A stretch of 64,000 bases of DNA from JB111 sp049856175. Lineage in GTDB: Bacteria > Actinomycetota > Actinomycetes > Actinomycetales > Actinomycetaceae. The stretch is taken from positions 30,897 to 94,896 of the forward strand of contig NZ_JBNDNA010000013.1 in the NCBI RefSeq assembly GCF_049856175.1, in the 5' to 3' direction. Below the pieces are notes generated by a model, which saw only the letters and a program-made list of their open reading frames with translations, made no database searches and had not been told where the DNA came from. The translations under genes and the position numbers were made by a program. Shown here one piece after another: positions 8,314 to 17,287 of the stretch (position 1 is its first letter; every line of letters begins with the position of its first letter).

Positions 8314-9332
8314 CGGCGGGCCCCTCGTCGGCCGGCCTGCGGCCGGTTCCGACCGTCCCCGCCGGGGGCGGCACGGCGCTGCGCGTCACGCTCGTCTCCC
8401 CGCGGCCCGTGCCGGTCTCGCTCGTCACGCACGTCGGTGACCTGCTCGCCGGCCGGTCCGACGACGTCGCGGCCGCCCACGGCACGCTCGGCCCGCTGCG
8501 CACCGTCGGCTGGGCGCTGCGCCTGCCCGGCTCCTCGGGTGCGGAGACGGCCCCCGACGACGCACCCATGCCCCTCACCCGCACGGCCAGGGAGCTGCGC
8601 GACGAGATCCGCGGCCCGGCGACCGCGCTCGGCGTCGACGTCGCGGTGACCACCGGCGAGCTGGCCGAGCTCGGCCCCGGGCTGATCCTCACCGACGTCG
8701 ACTCCACGCTGTTCGCGGGCGAGGTCATCGAGCTCGTCGCGGCGCACGCCGGGGTCGAGGACGAGGTCGCGGCCGTCACGGAGCGCGCGATGCGCGGCGA
8801 GCTCGACTTCCGCGCCTCCCTCGAGGAGCGCGTGGCCCTCGTCGCCGGCCTCGACGCCGCGGCGGTGCTCGACGCGGTCCGGGCGGCGGTCGAGCTCTCC
8901 CCCGGCGCCGCCGACATGTTCCTGCGCGCCCGGGACGCCGGGGTGCCGACCGGCGTGGTCTCGGGCGGGTTCGTCGAGATCGTCGCGCCCACGGTCGAGC
9001 CGCTCGGCACGCGGTTCGTCGCGGCCAACACGTTCGAGGTCGCGGGCGACGGCCGGCTCACCGGCCGGACCGTCGGCGAGGTGGTCGACCGGGCCGCCAA
9101 GGCCGACCGCGCCAGGCGGTGGGCGGGCGAGGTGGGCGTCCCGATGGCGCGGGTCCTCGCCGTCGGGGACGGCGCGAACGATCTCGACCTGCTCGGTGCG
9201 GCCGGCCTGGGCGTCGGGTACGGGGGCCGCCCGGTGGTCCGGGAGAACGCCGACGCGTTCATCACGGGCGACCGCCTCGACACCGCCCTCGCGCTCACCG
9301 GCGTGGCGGACGAGGCAGCCGGCGAGGAGTAG
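8310..9332 (+). CDS. serB: Phosphoserine phosphatase SerB
   Basis: 340 residues. It hydrolyses phosphoserine to serine in the phosphorylated serine pathway. An N-terminal region of about 120 residues resembles a degenerate ACT regulatory domain. The HAD core has motif I 'DVDST' near residue 129, 'GVVSGGFVEIV' (motif II region), a lysine in 'RAAKADRARRW', and the acidic motif 'VGDGANDLDLL' near 286. The GTG start at 8310 overlaps the glgC stop (GTGA), implying translational coupling with glgC. Confidence 0.92.
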   Translation: MTAGPSSAGLRPVPTVPAGGGTALRVTLVSPRPVPVSLVTHVGDLLAGRSDDVAAAHGTLGPLRTVGWALRLPGSSGAETAPDDAPMPLTRTARELRDEIRGPATALGVDVAVTTGELAELGPGLILTDVDSTLFAGEVIELVAAHAGVEDEVAAVTERAMRGELDFRASLEERVALVAGLDAAAVLDAVRAAVELSPGAADMFLRARDAGVPTGVVSGGFVEIVAPTVEPLGTRFVAANTFEVAGDGRLTGRTVGEVVDRAAKADRARRWAGEVGVPMARVLAVGDGANDLDLLGAAGLGVGYGGRPVVRENADAFITGDRLDTALALTGVADEAAGEE

Positions 9333-9438
9333 CGACCCGCAAGGAGCGACGACCGGCTCCAGGGCCTCCGGCCTGGCGGCCCACCGGCAGGTGCGCCAGG
9401 CTGGGTGCGGGACACCGATCTGCGCGAAGGAGCGAGAG

Positions 9439-10668
9439 ATGACCACAGTGGTCCTCGTCGGCACGCTGGACACCAAGCGGGACGAGCACACCTGGCTGCG
9501 CGAGCGGCTGCACGCGGCGGGCGTGGAGACCCGCCTGATCGACGTCGGCACGTTCTCCGACGGCGGCGGCATCGCCGACATCGGCTCGGACGAGGTCGCG
9601 GCCGCCGCCGGCACGGACGTCGAGACCCTGCGCGGCGCCGACGACCGGGGCGCCGCCATCGCCGCCATGAGCGAGGGCGCGGCCGCGGTCGTCTCCCGCC
9701 TGTACTCGGCGGGCGAGCTCCACGCCGTGCTCGCCATCGGTGGGTCCGGCGGGTCGTCCGTCGCCTCCCGCGCGATGCAGGCGCTCCCCGTCGGTGTGCC
9801 GAAGCTCCTGGTGACGACCATGGCGGCCGGCGACGTCAGCCCCTACGTGGGCGCCACGGACGTGACGATCATGCCGTCCGTCGTCGACGTCGCGGGCATC
9901 AACCGCATCTCGCGAGAGGTCCTGTCTAACGCGGTGGCCGCCGCGGCGGCGATGGCGCGCGGCTTCGAGGAGCGGGCGGCGGCCGAGCGCAGCGACGAGG
10001 CGCACCTGATCGGCGCCACCATGTTCGGGCTCACCACGCCCGCGGTCGACGAGGCCCGGGCCCGGCTGTCCGAGCTCGGCTACGAGGTGCTCGTCTTCCA
10101 CGCGACCGGGGCGGGCGGCCGGGCGATGGAGACCCTCGTGCGCGACGGCTTCCTCGACGGCGTCCTCGACCTCACGACCACCGAGCTCGTCGACGACCTC
10201 CTCGGCGGCGTGCTGTCCGCCGGGCCCGACCGGCTCCAGGCCGCCGGGGCGGCCGGCCTCCCGCAGGTGGTGAGCGTCGGCGCGCTCGACATGTGCAACT
10301 TCGGGCCCGAGGCGACCGTCCCCGAGCGGTACGCCGGCCGCAGCTTCGTCGTCCACAACCCCACCGTCACGCTCATGCGCACCACGGCCGAGGAGATGGC
10401 CGAGCTCGGGACACGCATCGCCACCAGGCTGCGCGCAGCGAGCGGCCCGGTCGAGGTCCACCTCCCGCTGCGCGGCGTGTCCGGCATCGACGTCGAGGGC
10501 GGACCGTTCCACGACCCCGAGGCCGACGCGGCGTGCTTCGCCGCGATCCGGGCGGGCCTTGCCGGCTCCGACGTCGCGGTGCGCGAGGTCGACCTCGCCG
10601 TCAACGACCCGGGCTTCGGCACAGGGGCGGCCGACGCCCTGCACGAGCTCATCCGCTCGGCCCGCTGA
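9439..10668 (+). CDS. Tm-1-like ATP-binding (UPF0261) protein
   Basis: 409 residues of the UPF0261 family, whose founding relative is the N-terminal inhibitory domain of the tomato Tm-1 virus-resistance protein. Visible features are 'VLVGTLDTKRDEHTWLRERL' at the N-terminus, a Gly-rich loop 'AIGGSGGSSVASRAMQALP', 'DVTIMPSVVDVAGINRISREVL' and 'FHATGAGGRAMETLV'. ATP binding is known for Tm-1; the bacterial function is undefined. The ATG at 9439 has AAGGAG 8 nt upstream. It lies 107 bp before the TIM-barrel gene that corresponds to the other half of plant and fungal Tm-1, so the two products probably work together. Confidence 0.88.
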   Translation: MTTVVLVGTLDTKRDEHTWLRERLHAAGVETRLIDVGTFSDGGGIADIGSDEVAAAAGTDVETLRGADDRGAAIAAMSEGAAAVVSRLYSAGELHAVLAIGGSGGSSVASRAMQALPVGVPKLLVTTMAAGDVSPYVGATDVTIMPSVVDVAGINRISREVLSNAVAAAAAMARGFEERAAAERSDEAHLIGATMFGLTTPAVDEARARLSELGYEVLVFHATGAGGRAMETLVRDGFLDGVLDLTTTELVDDLLGGVLSAGPDRLQAAGAAGLPQVVSVGALDMCNFGPEATVPERYAGRSFVVHNPTVTLMRTTAEEMAELGTRIATRLRAASGPVEVHLPLRGVSGIDVEGGPFHDPEADAACFAAIRAGLAGSDVAVREVDLAVNDPGFGTGAADALHELIRSAR

Positions 10669-10775
10669 GGCGGAGCGCACCGACCCGGCCCGGGACGGCG
10701 CCACCACCCACGGCGGCCGCCACCTCCGCGACGACCACGACACCCGGCCCCCACCCACGAAGGAGCACCCGCACC

Positions 10776-11597
10776 ATGAAGCGTCAGGACGCCCTCGCCC
10801 GCCTGCGAGCCACCGTCGAGTCGGGCCGACCGATCATCGGCGGCGGCGCCGGCACCGGACTGTCGGCGAAGTCCGCCGAGGCCGGCGGCATCGACCTCGT
10901 CATCATCTACAACTCGGGGCGCTACCGGATGGCCGGCCGGGGCTCGCTCGCCGGCCTCCTGGCCTACGGCGACGCGAACGCCGTGGTGATGGAGATGGCC
11001 CGCGAGGTGCTCCCCGTCGTGCGGGACACCCCCGTCCTCGCCGGGGTCAACGGCACCGACCCCTTCCGCCTCATGGGGCCGTTCCTCGACGAGATCGCCC
11101 GCGTCGGCTTCACGGGCGTGCAGAACTTCCCCACGGTCGGCCTCATCGACGGCGTCTTCCGGCAGAACCTCGAGGAGACCGGCATGGGGTACGGGCTCGA
11201 GGTCGACATGGTCGCCGCGGCCCACGAGCGCGGCCTGCTGACGACCCCCTACGTGTTCGAGGCGGAGCAGGCGGCCGACATGGCGCGCGCCGGGGCCGAC
11301 GTGCTCGTGCCCCACATGGGGCTGACGACGAAGGGCACGATCGGCGCGACCACCGCGCTGACCCTCGAGGAGTGCGCCACGCGCGTGCAGGAGCTGCACG
11401 ACGCCGCGAAGGCGGTCAACCCCGACATCCTCGTGCTGTGCCACGGCGGCCCGATCGCGGAGCCGGAGGACGCGCAGTACATCCTCGACCACACCGAGGG
11501 GGTCGTCGGGTTCTTCGGCGCCTCGTCGATCGAGCGGCTCCCCACCGAGGTGGCGATCCGCAAGCAGACCGAGGACTTCACGAGCATCCGCCTCTGA
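10776..11597 (+). CDS. Phosphoenolpyruvate hydrolase-like TIM-barrel protein
   Basis: 273 residues of the TIM-barrel family annotated as 'phosphoenolpyruvate hydrolase' (IGPS-like fold). Features: 'PIIGGGAGTGLSAKSAEAGG' near the N-terminus, 'IIYNSGRYRMAGRGSLAGLL', 'GVNGTDPF', 'GVQNFPTVGLIDG' and 'LCHGGPIAEPEDAQYIL'. The ATG at 10776 has AAGGAG 10 nt upstream. This family forms the C-terminal half of Tm-1-type fusion proteins, and here it follows the UPF0261 gene. The enzymatic activity is inferred only from the family name. Confidence 0.88.
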   Translation: MKRQDALARLRATVESGRPIIGGGAGTGLSAKSAEAGGIDLVIIYNSGRYRMAGRGSLAGLLAYGDANAVVMEMAREVLPVVRDTPVLAGVNGTDPFRLMGPFLDEIARVGFTGVQNFPTVGLIDGVFRQNLEETGMGYGLEVDMVAAAHERGLLTTPYVFEAEQAADMARAGADVLVPHMGLTTKGTIGATTALTLEECATRVQELHDAAKAVNPDILVLCHGGPIAEPEDAQYILDHTEGVVGFFGASSIERLPTEVAIRKQTEDFTSIRL

Positions 11598-11679
11598 CGG
11601 GTGCCGGCGGTCGGCCTGCGATCGGCCGGCGAGCGCTGGCGGGCCGGGCGGTAGTCGCCGGCGCGCGGCTCCCAGGACC

Positions 11680-12183
11680 TCAGGCCGAAGGACGCACGAG
11701 GGCGCGCAGGTGCGCCGACCCGCCGTCGAGCTCGGCCCACGGGCCGGGGACGTCGAGCACGCACGCCGTGGCCGTCGGCACGCCGAGGGAGACCTGCAGG
11801 GCGAGGGAGTCGTTGCGTTCGTCGTGCAGGAACGCGGCGAGCGAGGAGATCGTCGGCTCGTGGCCGACCACGAGGAGCACGCCCGGGTCACCGTCCGTGT
11901 CCCGCACGAGGTCGAGCAGGCCGCGGGCGGCGTACTGGTAGATCTCCGGGACGTCGCGGCGCTCACGGACCTCGGCGCCCTGCGCCAGCAGCGTGGCGGT
12001 GCTCGCCGCGCGGGCGGCGGTGGAGACGAGTGCGACGTCGATCGCGCCCACCTGGTCCGCCAGCAGCGGGCCGAGCGCGCGCGCCTGACGCTCACCGCGC
12101 CCCGAGAGCTCGCGCGAGGCGTCACCGGCCCTGCCGATCTGGGCTGCCTTCGCGTGCCTGAGGAGGACGAGCGTCCTCGACAT
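11680..12183 (-). CDS. SixA-type histidine phosphatase
   Basis: 167 residues of the histidine phosphatase (phosphoglycerate mutase-like) superfamily, SixA subgroup by size. The catalytic 'LVLLRHAKA' motif (RH) is at residues 4-12, and the second histidine is in 'LLVVGHEPTISSLA'. The ATG at 12183 overlaps the fabI stop by one base (TGATG), so it is the third gene of a fabG-fabI-sixA transcript. SixA enzymes dephosphorylate phosphohistidine proteins; the target here is unknown. Confidence 0.85.
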   Translation of the reverse strand: MSRTLVLLRHAKAAQIGRAGDASRELSGRGERQARALGPLLADQVGAIDVALVSTAARAASTATLLAQGAEVRERRDVPEIYQYAARGLLDLVRDTDGDPGVLLVVGHEPTISSLAAFLHDERNDSLALQVSLGVPTATACVLDVPGPWAELDGGSAHLRALVRPSA

Positions 12184-12950
12184 CACTGGCCCATGGCGTG
12201 CACGCCGCCGTCCGCGTGCACGATCTCGCCGGTGGTGGCGGGCAGCCAGTCCGAGCACAGCGCCAGCACGGTGCGGGCCGTCGGTCCGGCGTCGGTGTTG
12301 TCCCAGCCGAGCGGTGCGCGCGCGTCCCAGGTCGACTCCATCTGATCGAAGCCGGGGATCGAGGTCGCGGCGGTGGTGCGGACGGGGCCGGCCGCGACGA
12401 GGTTGACGCGGATGCCGTCCGGGCCGAGGTCCCGCGCGAGGTAGCGGGCGGTGGACTCGAACGCCGCCTTGGCCACGCCCATCCAGTCGTAGACCGGCCA
12501 CGCGTAGGAGGCGTCGAACGTGAGGCCGACGACGGCGGAGCCCGGGCCCATGAGGGGCTTCGCCGCGACCGCGAGCGACTTCAGCGAGAACGCCGAGACC
12601 TCCAGCGCGGTGGCGACGTCGGGCCACTGGCCGCTGAGGAAGTTGCCGCCCATGACCGACTGGGGGGCGAAGCCGATGGAGTGGACCACGGCGTCGAGAT
12701 GGTCCACGTGCTCGCGCACGCGGCCCTCCAGCGCCTCGAGGTCTCCCGCGTCCGTGACGTCGAGCTGGACCACCGGCGCCTCGGTGGGCAGGCGCCGGGA
12801 GGTCACCTCGGTGAGCCGCATCTGCCGGCCGAAGGAGGTCAGCACCACCTGGGCACCCTGCTCCTGTGCGAGCCGAGCCACGTGGAAGGCGATGGAGTTG
12901 TTCTTCAGCACGCCGGTGACGAGCACCGTCCTGCCCTCCAGCAGTCCCAT
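12183..12950 (-). CDS. fabI: Enoyl-ACP reductase
   Basis: 255 residues, an SDR-fold NADH-dependent enoyl-ACP reductase (FabI/InhA type) for the last reduction of fatty-acid elongation. It has 'VTGVLKNNSIAFHVARLAQEQGA' for cofactor binding, 'HSIGFAP', the Y-x6-K pair within 'YDWMGVAKAAFES', and a C-terminal 'IVHADGGVHAMG'. The ATG at 12950 has AGAGG just upstream. It is 65 bp after fabG and overlaps sixA. Confidence 0.93.
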   Translation of the reverse strand: MGLLEGRTVLVTGVLKNNSIAFHVARLAQEQGAQVVLTSFGRQMRLTEVTSRRLPTEAPVVQLDVTDAGDLEALEGRVREHVDHLDAVVHSIGFAPQSVMGGNFLSGQWPDVATALEVSAFSLKSLAVAAKPLMGPGSAVVGLTFDASYAWPVYDWMGVAKAAFESTARYLARDLGPDGIRVNLVAAGPVRTTAATSIPGFDQMESTWDARAPLGWDNTDAGPTARTVLALCSDWLPATTGEIVHADGGVHAMGQ

Positions 12951-13015
12951 GAGTCCTCTTCTCTGTGTCTTTCGTTCGGGGGGATCCGCGCCGCCGGCGC
13001 GAGGGTGGGTCGGGG

Positions 13016-13741
13016 TCAGTGCCCCATGCCGAGACCGCCGTCGACGGGGATGACGGCGCCCGAGACGTAGGCCGCGGACGGCGAGGCGAGGAACTCGACG
13101 ACGCCCGCGACGTCGTCGATCTCGCCGAACCGTCCGGCGGGGATGGCGCCGAGGTAGGTCTCCTGCTGCGCCTCGGGCAGCACGCGGGTCATCTCGGTGT
13201 CGATGAAGCCCGGCGCCACGACGTTCGCGGTGATCGACCGCTTACCGAGCTCGCGGGTGATGGAGCGCGCCATCCCGACGAGCCCGGCCTTGGCGGCGGA
13301 GTAGTTGACCTGCCCCGGTCCGCCGTACATGCCGATGACCGACGAGATGAGCACGATCCGGCCGCGGCGCAGGCGGATCATGCCCTTCGAGGCGCGGCGG
13401 GCCACCCGGAAGGCGCCGCCGAGGTTCGTCTGCAGGACGGTGTCGAAGTCGTCGTCGCTCATCCGCATGAGCAGCTGGTCGCGGGTGACACCCGCGTTGG
13501 CCACGACCACCTCGACCGGGCCGTGCGCCTCCTCCGCGGCGGCGAAGGCGGCGTCGACGTCGTCGGAGCTCGCCACGTCGCCCGCGAGGGCGAGCGTCCC
13601 CTCGGGCCCGCGGCCGGACCGGGAGAGCACCGCGACCTTGTCGCCGAGGTCGACGAAACGCCGCGCGATCGCCTCCCCGATGCCCTGGGAGGCCCCGGTG
13701 ACGAGGATGCTGCGCGGCTCGTACCCGTTGGTCGCGGTCAC
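13016..13741 (-). CDS. fabG: 3-oxoacyl-ACP reductase
   Basis: 241 residues, SDR family. 'VTGASQGIGEAIARRFV' binds NADPH; catalytic S in 'VLISSVIGMYGG' and Y-x3-K in 'YSAAKAGLVGMARS'; 'NVVAPGFIDTEMT' and terminal 'IPVDGGLGMGH' are FabG hallmarks. It reduces 3-oxoacyl-ACP in fatty-acid synthesis. The start is GTG at 13741 with GGGGAGA 5 nt upstream. First gene of fabG-fabI-sixA; a possible -10 TAGCGT lies at 13779-13784 on the minus strand. Confidence 0.93.
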   Translation of the reverse strand: MTATNGYEPRSILVTGASQGIGEAIARRFVDLGDKVAVLSRSGRGPEGTLALAGDVASSDDVDAAFAAAEEAHGPVEVVVANAGVTRDQLLMRMSDDDFDTVLQTNLGGAFRVARRASKGMIRLRRGRIVLISSVIGMYGGPGQVNYSAAKAGLVGMARSITRELGKRSITANVVAPGFIDTEMTRVLPEAQQETYLGAIPAGRFGEIDDVAGVVEFLASPSAAYVSGAVIPVDGGLGMGH

Positions 13742-13993
13742 GTCATCTCCCCGATGCTTGGCGTACGCACGCGGGCCACGCTAGCCGATCGACCCCGACG
13801 GTCCCGACAGCGGTCCGGCCGGCAGGCCTGTCCCGGCCGTCCACCCCCCGTCGGTCCGACGGCCTGACCCCTCCGGCCGACCGCCCGTCCCGTCCGGCCG
13901 ACCGCCCCGTCCGGCCGACCGCCCCGTCCCGTCCGGCGGACCGCCCGTCCCGTCCACCCGTCGGCGCCGCGGCCACCCGCCGCCGGCCCGGCG

Positions 13994-13999
13994 TAGCCT
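13994..13999 (+). promoter_or_regulatory. -10 hexamer TAGCCT, leaderless start
   Basis: TAGCCT ends 6 nt before the ATG at 14006, and no ribosome site precedes that ATG. The 13,860-13,960 stretch upstream is a low-complexity run of GTCCGGCCGACC-like units and holds no gene. Confidence 0.5.
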
Positions 14000-14005
14000 G
14001 GTGGG

Positions 14006-14422
14006 ATGACCAGGGTCCGGCGCACCGATGCCGCACCCGCGACGCACGTCTCGAAGCGCCTGCGGGGCGGCCGCCGCGCCGAGTCCGTCTCCATCACGGC
14101 CGCCGCACCGTCCCTGCACGACGACCTCGGCGGGCGGATGCGCCGCTACTGGCTGCTCATGGGGCTGCGGGTCGCGTTCCTCGCCTCGATGGCCGTCGTG
14201 CCGCGCCAGTGGTGGTGGCTGTGCATCGTCTGCGCGCTCACCGCACCGCTGCTCGCCGTCCTCGTCGCCAACGCCGGCCGGGAGGGTGGCGGCCCGACCC
14301 CCGCCGAGCACGCGGGTCAAGGCCTCGTGCGCCTGGGCGCTCCGGACGACGGCCCGGAGCAGACCGGCGAGCCCCGACGTCGGCCGACCTACCACGTGCG
14401 TCCCGGGGAGTTCCTGCGATGA
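14006..14422 (+). CDS. DUF3099 membrane protein
   Basis: 138 residues with two hydrophobic helices (about 47-62 and 67-90) and 'VSITAAAPSLHDDLGGRM' before the first, the signature of the actinobacterial DUF3099 family. Function unknown. Its position next to SURF1 and opposite fabG is a common actinobacterial arrangement. The start is set by the -10 at leaderless spacing. Its stop overlaps the SURF1 ATG (ATGA). Confidence 0.85.
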   Translation: MTRVRRTDAAPATHVSKRLRGGRRAESVSITAAAPSLHDDLGGRMRRYWLLMGLRVAFLASMAVVPRQWWWLCIVCALTAPLLAVLVANAGREGGGPTPAEHAGQGLVRLGAPDDGPEQTGEPRRRPTYHVRPGEFLR

Positions 14423-15342
14423 GCGGAGGCGGGAGGGCCGACGCCCCGGGCGCCGGCCGCTGGGCGTTCCTGCGCACGCCGCGCTGGCTGGGGCTCATGG
14501 CGATGAGCGTGCTCGCGGCCCTGGCGTGCGTGTGGCTCGGCACCTGGCAGCTCGACCGGCACGAGGAGAAGGTGGACCGGCGCGACGCCGTCGAGCAGGC
14601 CGAGGCCACGCCCGCCGTGGAGGCCGAGGACCTGCTCGGCGACCTCCTGGTCGACGGGTCCGACACGTGGCGGTACGTCACCGTGACCGGCGAGTGGGTC
14701 GACGGCACGACGCTCGGGCTGCGCAACCGGCCCGTGGACGGCACCCCCGCGGTCCACGTCGTCGACCTGCTCGCCACCGAGCTCGACGGGCGCGACGTCG
14801 TCGTGCCGGTCGACCGCGGGTGGGTGCCGTCGGAGATCTCGATGTCGCCGGCGGACCTCCCGCGCCCCGCCGACGGGGAGGTGACGGTGACGCTCCGCCT
14901 GCGTCCGGCGGAGGGGCCGAGCGACCGGGAGCCCGCAGCGGGGTGGCTCTACGCGATCGAGGAGGACGCGCTGCGGACCTCGCTGGATGCGCTGCCCGAC
15001 CCCCCGCCGCCGGTCCGGGAGCTCGCGGAGGGGGGCGGCGTCGTCCTCGCCGGGTACGGCGAGCTGCTCGACGCCGACCCGGCGCCGCCCACGGAGCTCC
15101 GCGCGCTCCCCGCGCCGGACGTCTCGCTGCGCAACCACCTCAGCTACGCGTTCCAGTGGTGGATCTTCGCGATCGGCGCGCTCCTCATCGTGCCGCTGCT
15201 GGCGCGCCGCGAGGTGGACGAGGCCGACGAGGAGCTGCTCGCGGGGACGCCCTACGCGCGCGGTGGCGAGCTCTCGTCGCGGCCGGGGAGGAAGGTCTCC
15301 GACGCCGAGGAGGAGGACGCGCTCCTCGACGCCGCGCGATAG
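14419..15342 (+). CDS. SURF1 family protein
   Basis: 307 residues. An N-terminal helix 'LGLMAMSVLAALACVWLGTW' is followed by the family motif 'WLGTWQLDRHEEK', a periplasmic domain with 'VTVTGEWVD' and 'VPVDRGWVP', and a C-terminal helix 'HLSYAFQWWIFAIGALLIVP' with the diagnostic 'NHLSYAFQWW'. SURF1 proteins assist assembly of cytochrome c oxidase, possibly in heme a insertion; ctaA (heme A synthase) lies 28 kb away in this window. Translationally coupled to the DUF3099 gene. Confidence 0.92.
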   Translation: MSGGGRADAPGAGRWAFLRTPRWLGLMAMSVLAALACVWLGTWQLDRHEEKVDRRDAVEQAEATPAVEAEDLLGDLLVDGSDTWRYVTVTGEWVDGTTLGLRNRPVDGTPAVHVVDLLATELDGRDVVVPVDRGWVPSEISMSPADLPRPADGEVTVTLRLRPAEGPSDREPAAGWLYAIEEDALRTSLDALPDPPPPVRELAEGGGVVLAGYGELLDADPAPPTELRALPAPDVSLRNHLSYAFQWWIFAIGALLIVPLLARREVDEADEELLAGTPYARGGELSSRPGRKVSDAEEEDALLDAAR

Positions 15343-15392
15343 TTCCGGCGCGGGCCCGGCCGGACCGTCGGGCGCCGTGTGTGACCGCGCGC

Positions 15393-16175
15393 CTACGACT
15401 CGACGGCCTCGGCGTCAGGCACACGTGCCGCGACCTCGCGGTCGAACCGGTCGAGGACGATGTCGACGAGGCGAGGATCGGGCCCGAGGGGCGCGGTGAC
15501 GACGTCACCCCCGGCCTCCGCGACGCGGTCGTAGAAGAACCCGGGCGCGAGCAGGTAGGCGAGCACGACCACCCGGCGGCCACCCGACCGGGCGTCCCGC
15601 ACGGCGCCCGCCACGCTCGGCGTCGCGATCGCCCCGTAGCCCACGCTCACGGGGCCCGCGTGCCTCCTGCCGACCTCGCGGACGAGCGCGTCGACGTCGC
15701 GGGCCGCCTCGGGTCGGCTCGACCCCGCGGCGGCGACCACGATCGCGTCTCCGGGCCGGGCGCCGGCCTCCGCGATGCGGTCGAGTGCGATCTCGACGAG
15801 ACGGGGATCCGGGCCGAGCGCGGGCGCGGCGGCAGCGCGACCGGCCCAGTTCGGCCGCGCACGCACCGCCTCCGACACGTCGACGTTCACGTGGTACCCG
15901 CCCGACAGGAGCAGGGGGACCACGACCGCGTCCATGGCCGGCACGCGGCCCCGCGCCGGAGACCCGACGGACATGGCGGGGGTGGAGGCCGCGACGGGCG
16001 CGACGACGTCGCGCACCACGTCCGAGACCTCGGGGCGCTGGACGTCGACGAACGCCTCGCGAACCGCGAGGCCGGGGCGCGCGGATCGCACGCCCGAGAG
16101 GATCGCGCGGATCGCCGCACGGCCGGCCGGGTCGCTCGTGCCGTGCGAACACCCGATGAGAACGGTGGACGTCAT
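15393..16175 (-). CDS. Sirohydrochlorin chelatase, CbiX/SirB type
   Basis: 260 residues with two tandem CbiX halves. The first half has 'LIGCSHGTSDPAGRAAI' and 'PLLLSGGYHVNVDVSEA' and the second 'VSVGYGAIATPSVAGAV' and 'YLLAPGFFYDRVAEAGGD'. The histidines in 'CSHGT' and 'GGYHV' are the expected metal ligands; the second half lacks their equivalents. It would insert Fe2+ into sirohydrochlorin to finish siroheme for NirB. The ATG at 16175 overlaps the HemD stop (ATGA). Last gene of the nitrite operon. Confidence 0.88.
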   Translation of the reverse strand: MTSTVLIGCSHGTSDPAGRAAIRAILSGVRSARPGLAVREAFVDVQRPEVSDVVRDVVAPVAASTPAMSVGSPARGRVPAMDAVVVPLLLSGGYHVNVDVSEAVRARPNWAGRAAAAPALGPDPRLVEIALDRIAEAGARPGDAIVVAAAGSSRPEAARDVDALVREVGRRHAGPVSVGYGAIATPSVAGAVRDARSGGRRVVVLAYLLAPGFFYDRVAEAGGDVVTAPLGPDPRLVDIVLDRFDREVAARVPDAEAVES

Positions 16176-17287
16176 GCCATCTCCAGGGTGTAGCCACGTT
16201 TGACGACGGTCGAGATGAGCCCAGGGGCGGCGAGCGCCTCGCGGAGGCGCGCGATCGCGACCTCCGCCGCATGAGCGCTCGTCGCGGCCGGGAGGGCCTC
16301 GAGCAGTGCGGCCCGGTCGACGGTCCGGCCGCCGTGGGCGATGAGCAGCCGGAGCAGCTCCCGCCCGCCGGAGGTCAGGGGCACCAGCTCGCCGGAGAGG
16401 ACGGCGCCGCCCGACCGCACCTCGAGCGGACCGGCGATCGTGGCGGCCGCACGGGGCGAGGGCGGGGAGAAGTGGGCGACGAGGCCGCGGATCAGTGCTC
16501 CGAGTCGGCCGCGGTCGGGGATCAAGGGCGTGATGCCGCGGGCCCTCAGCGGACCGGCGGTCACCTCCCCCACGGCGGCCGCCACGAGGTCGCCGCTCGC
16601 GTACCGGGCCTCGACCGCCTCCCAGGTCGGCAGCCGTTCGGCGGTGGAGAGCCAGGCCTCGGCCCCCGGCGCGGAGGTGAAGACCACGGCGTCGACGTCG
16701 CCGCTCGCCGCGGCGTGCGCGGAGTCCTCCAGGGCTCGCGGGTCGGGCGAGGGGCCCCACCGGTACACGGCCAGCAGGACCACCTCGGCTCCCGCGGCGG
16801 CGAGGGCCGCGTCCAGCCCGTCGGCCCCGGCGCCGTGCAGCTGGACGGCGATCCTCAGGCCCGCCACCCCCTCCCGCGTGAGGACCTCCGTGATCTCGGC
16901 CGAGGTCTCCGACTCGGTGACCCAGTCGGGCGTCAGTCCCGCCGCCTGGATCGCTCCTCGCGCCTTCGGCCCGCGCGCGATCAGCCTCGTGGACGAGAGC
17001 ACTGCGGTGAGCCGGCCCGCCAGCCCGTGCGCGTCGGCAGCCTCCAGCCAGGCCCGGAATCCGATGCCGGTCGTGACGACCACGACGTCCGGCGGTCGCG
17101 CCACGAGCCTTTCCGTGGCGGCGCGGAGCTCGTCGTCGTCCCAGGTGGGGATCATCGACAGGGCGGCGGCGTGGCGCACGTCGGCGCCCCGGCGCCCGAG
17201 TGCCGCCGCGAGGTCGTTCGCCCGGCGGTCCGCGGTCACGACGATCGTGCAGCCGGCGAGCACGGGGCCGAGCTCGGGCCGGCTCAT
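16172..17287 (-). CDS. HemD-domain DNA-binding protein (NnaR-like regulator)
   Basis: 371 residues. Residues 1-260 form a uroporphyrinogen-III synthase (HemD) fold: 'IVVTADRRANDLAAALGRRG', 'VVVTTGIGFRAWLEAAD', 'DAVVFTSAPGAEAWL' and 'VAAVGEVTAGPLRARGI'. The last 95 residues are an OmpR-type winged helix ('LTSGGRELLRLLIAHGGRTV', 'VEVAIARLREAL'-like helix, 'TVVKRGYTLEM'). This architecture and its place between siroheme and nirBD genes match NnaR, which with GlnR activates nitrate/nitrite assimilation in Streptomyces and Mycobacterium (established for those species). Whether it still makes uroporphyrinogen III is unclear. It overlaps both neighbours by 4 bases. Confidence 0.88.
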   Translation of the reverse strand: MSRPELGPVLAGCTIVVTADRRANDLAAALGRRGADVRHAAALSMIPTWDDDELRAATERLVARPPDVVVVTTGIGFRAWLEAADAHGLAGRLTAVLSSTRLIARGPKARGAIQAAGLTPDWVTESETSAEITEVLTREGVAGLRIAVQLHGAGADGLDAALAAAGAEVVLLAVYRWGPSPDPRALEDSAHAAASGDVDAVVFTSAPGAEAWLSTAERLPTWEAVEARYASGDLVAAAVGEVTAGPLRARGITPLIPDRGRLGALIRGLVAHFSPPSPRAAATIAGPLEVRSGGAVLSGELVPLTSGGRELLRLLIAHGGRTVDRAALLEALPAATSAHAAEVAIARLREALAAPGLISTVVKRGYTLEMA

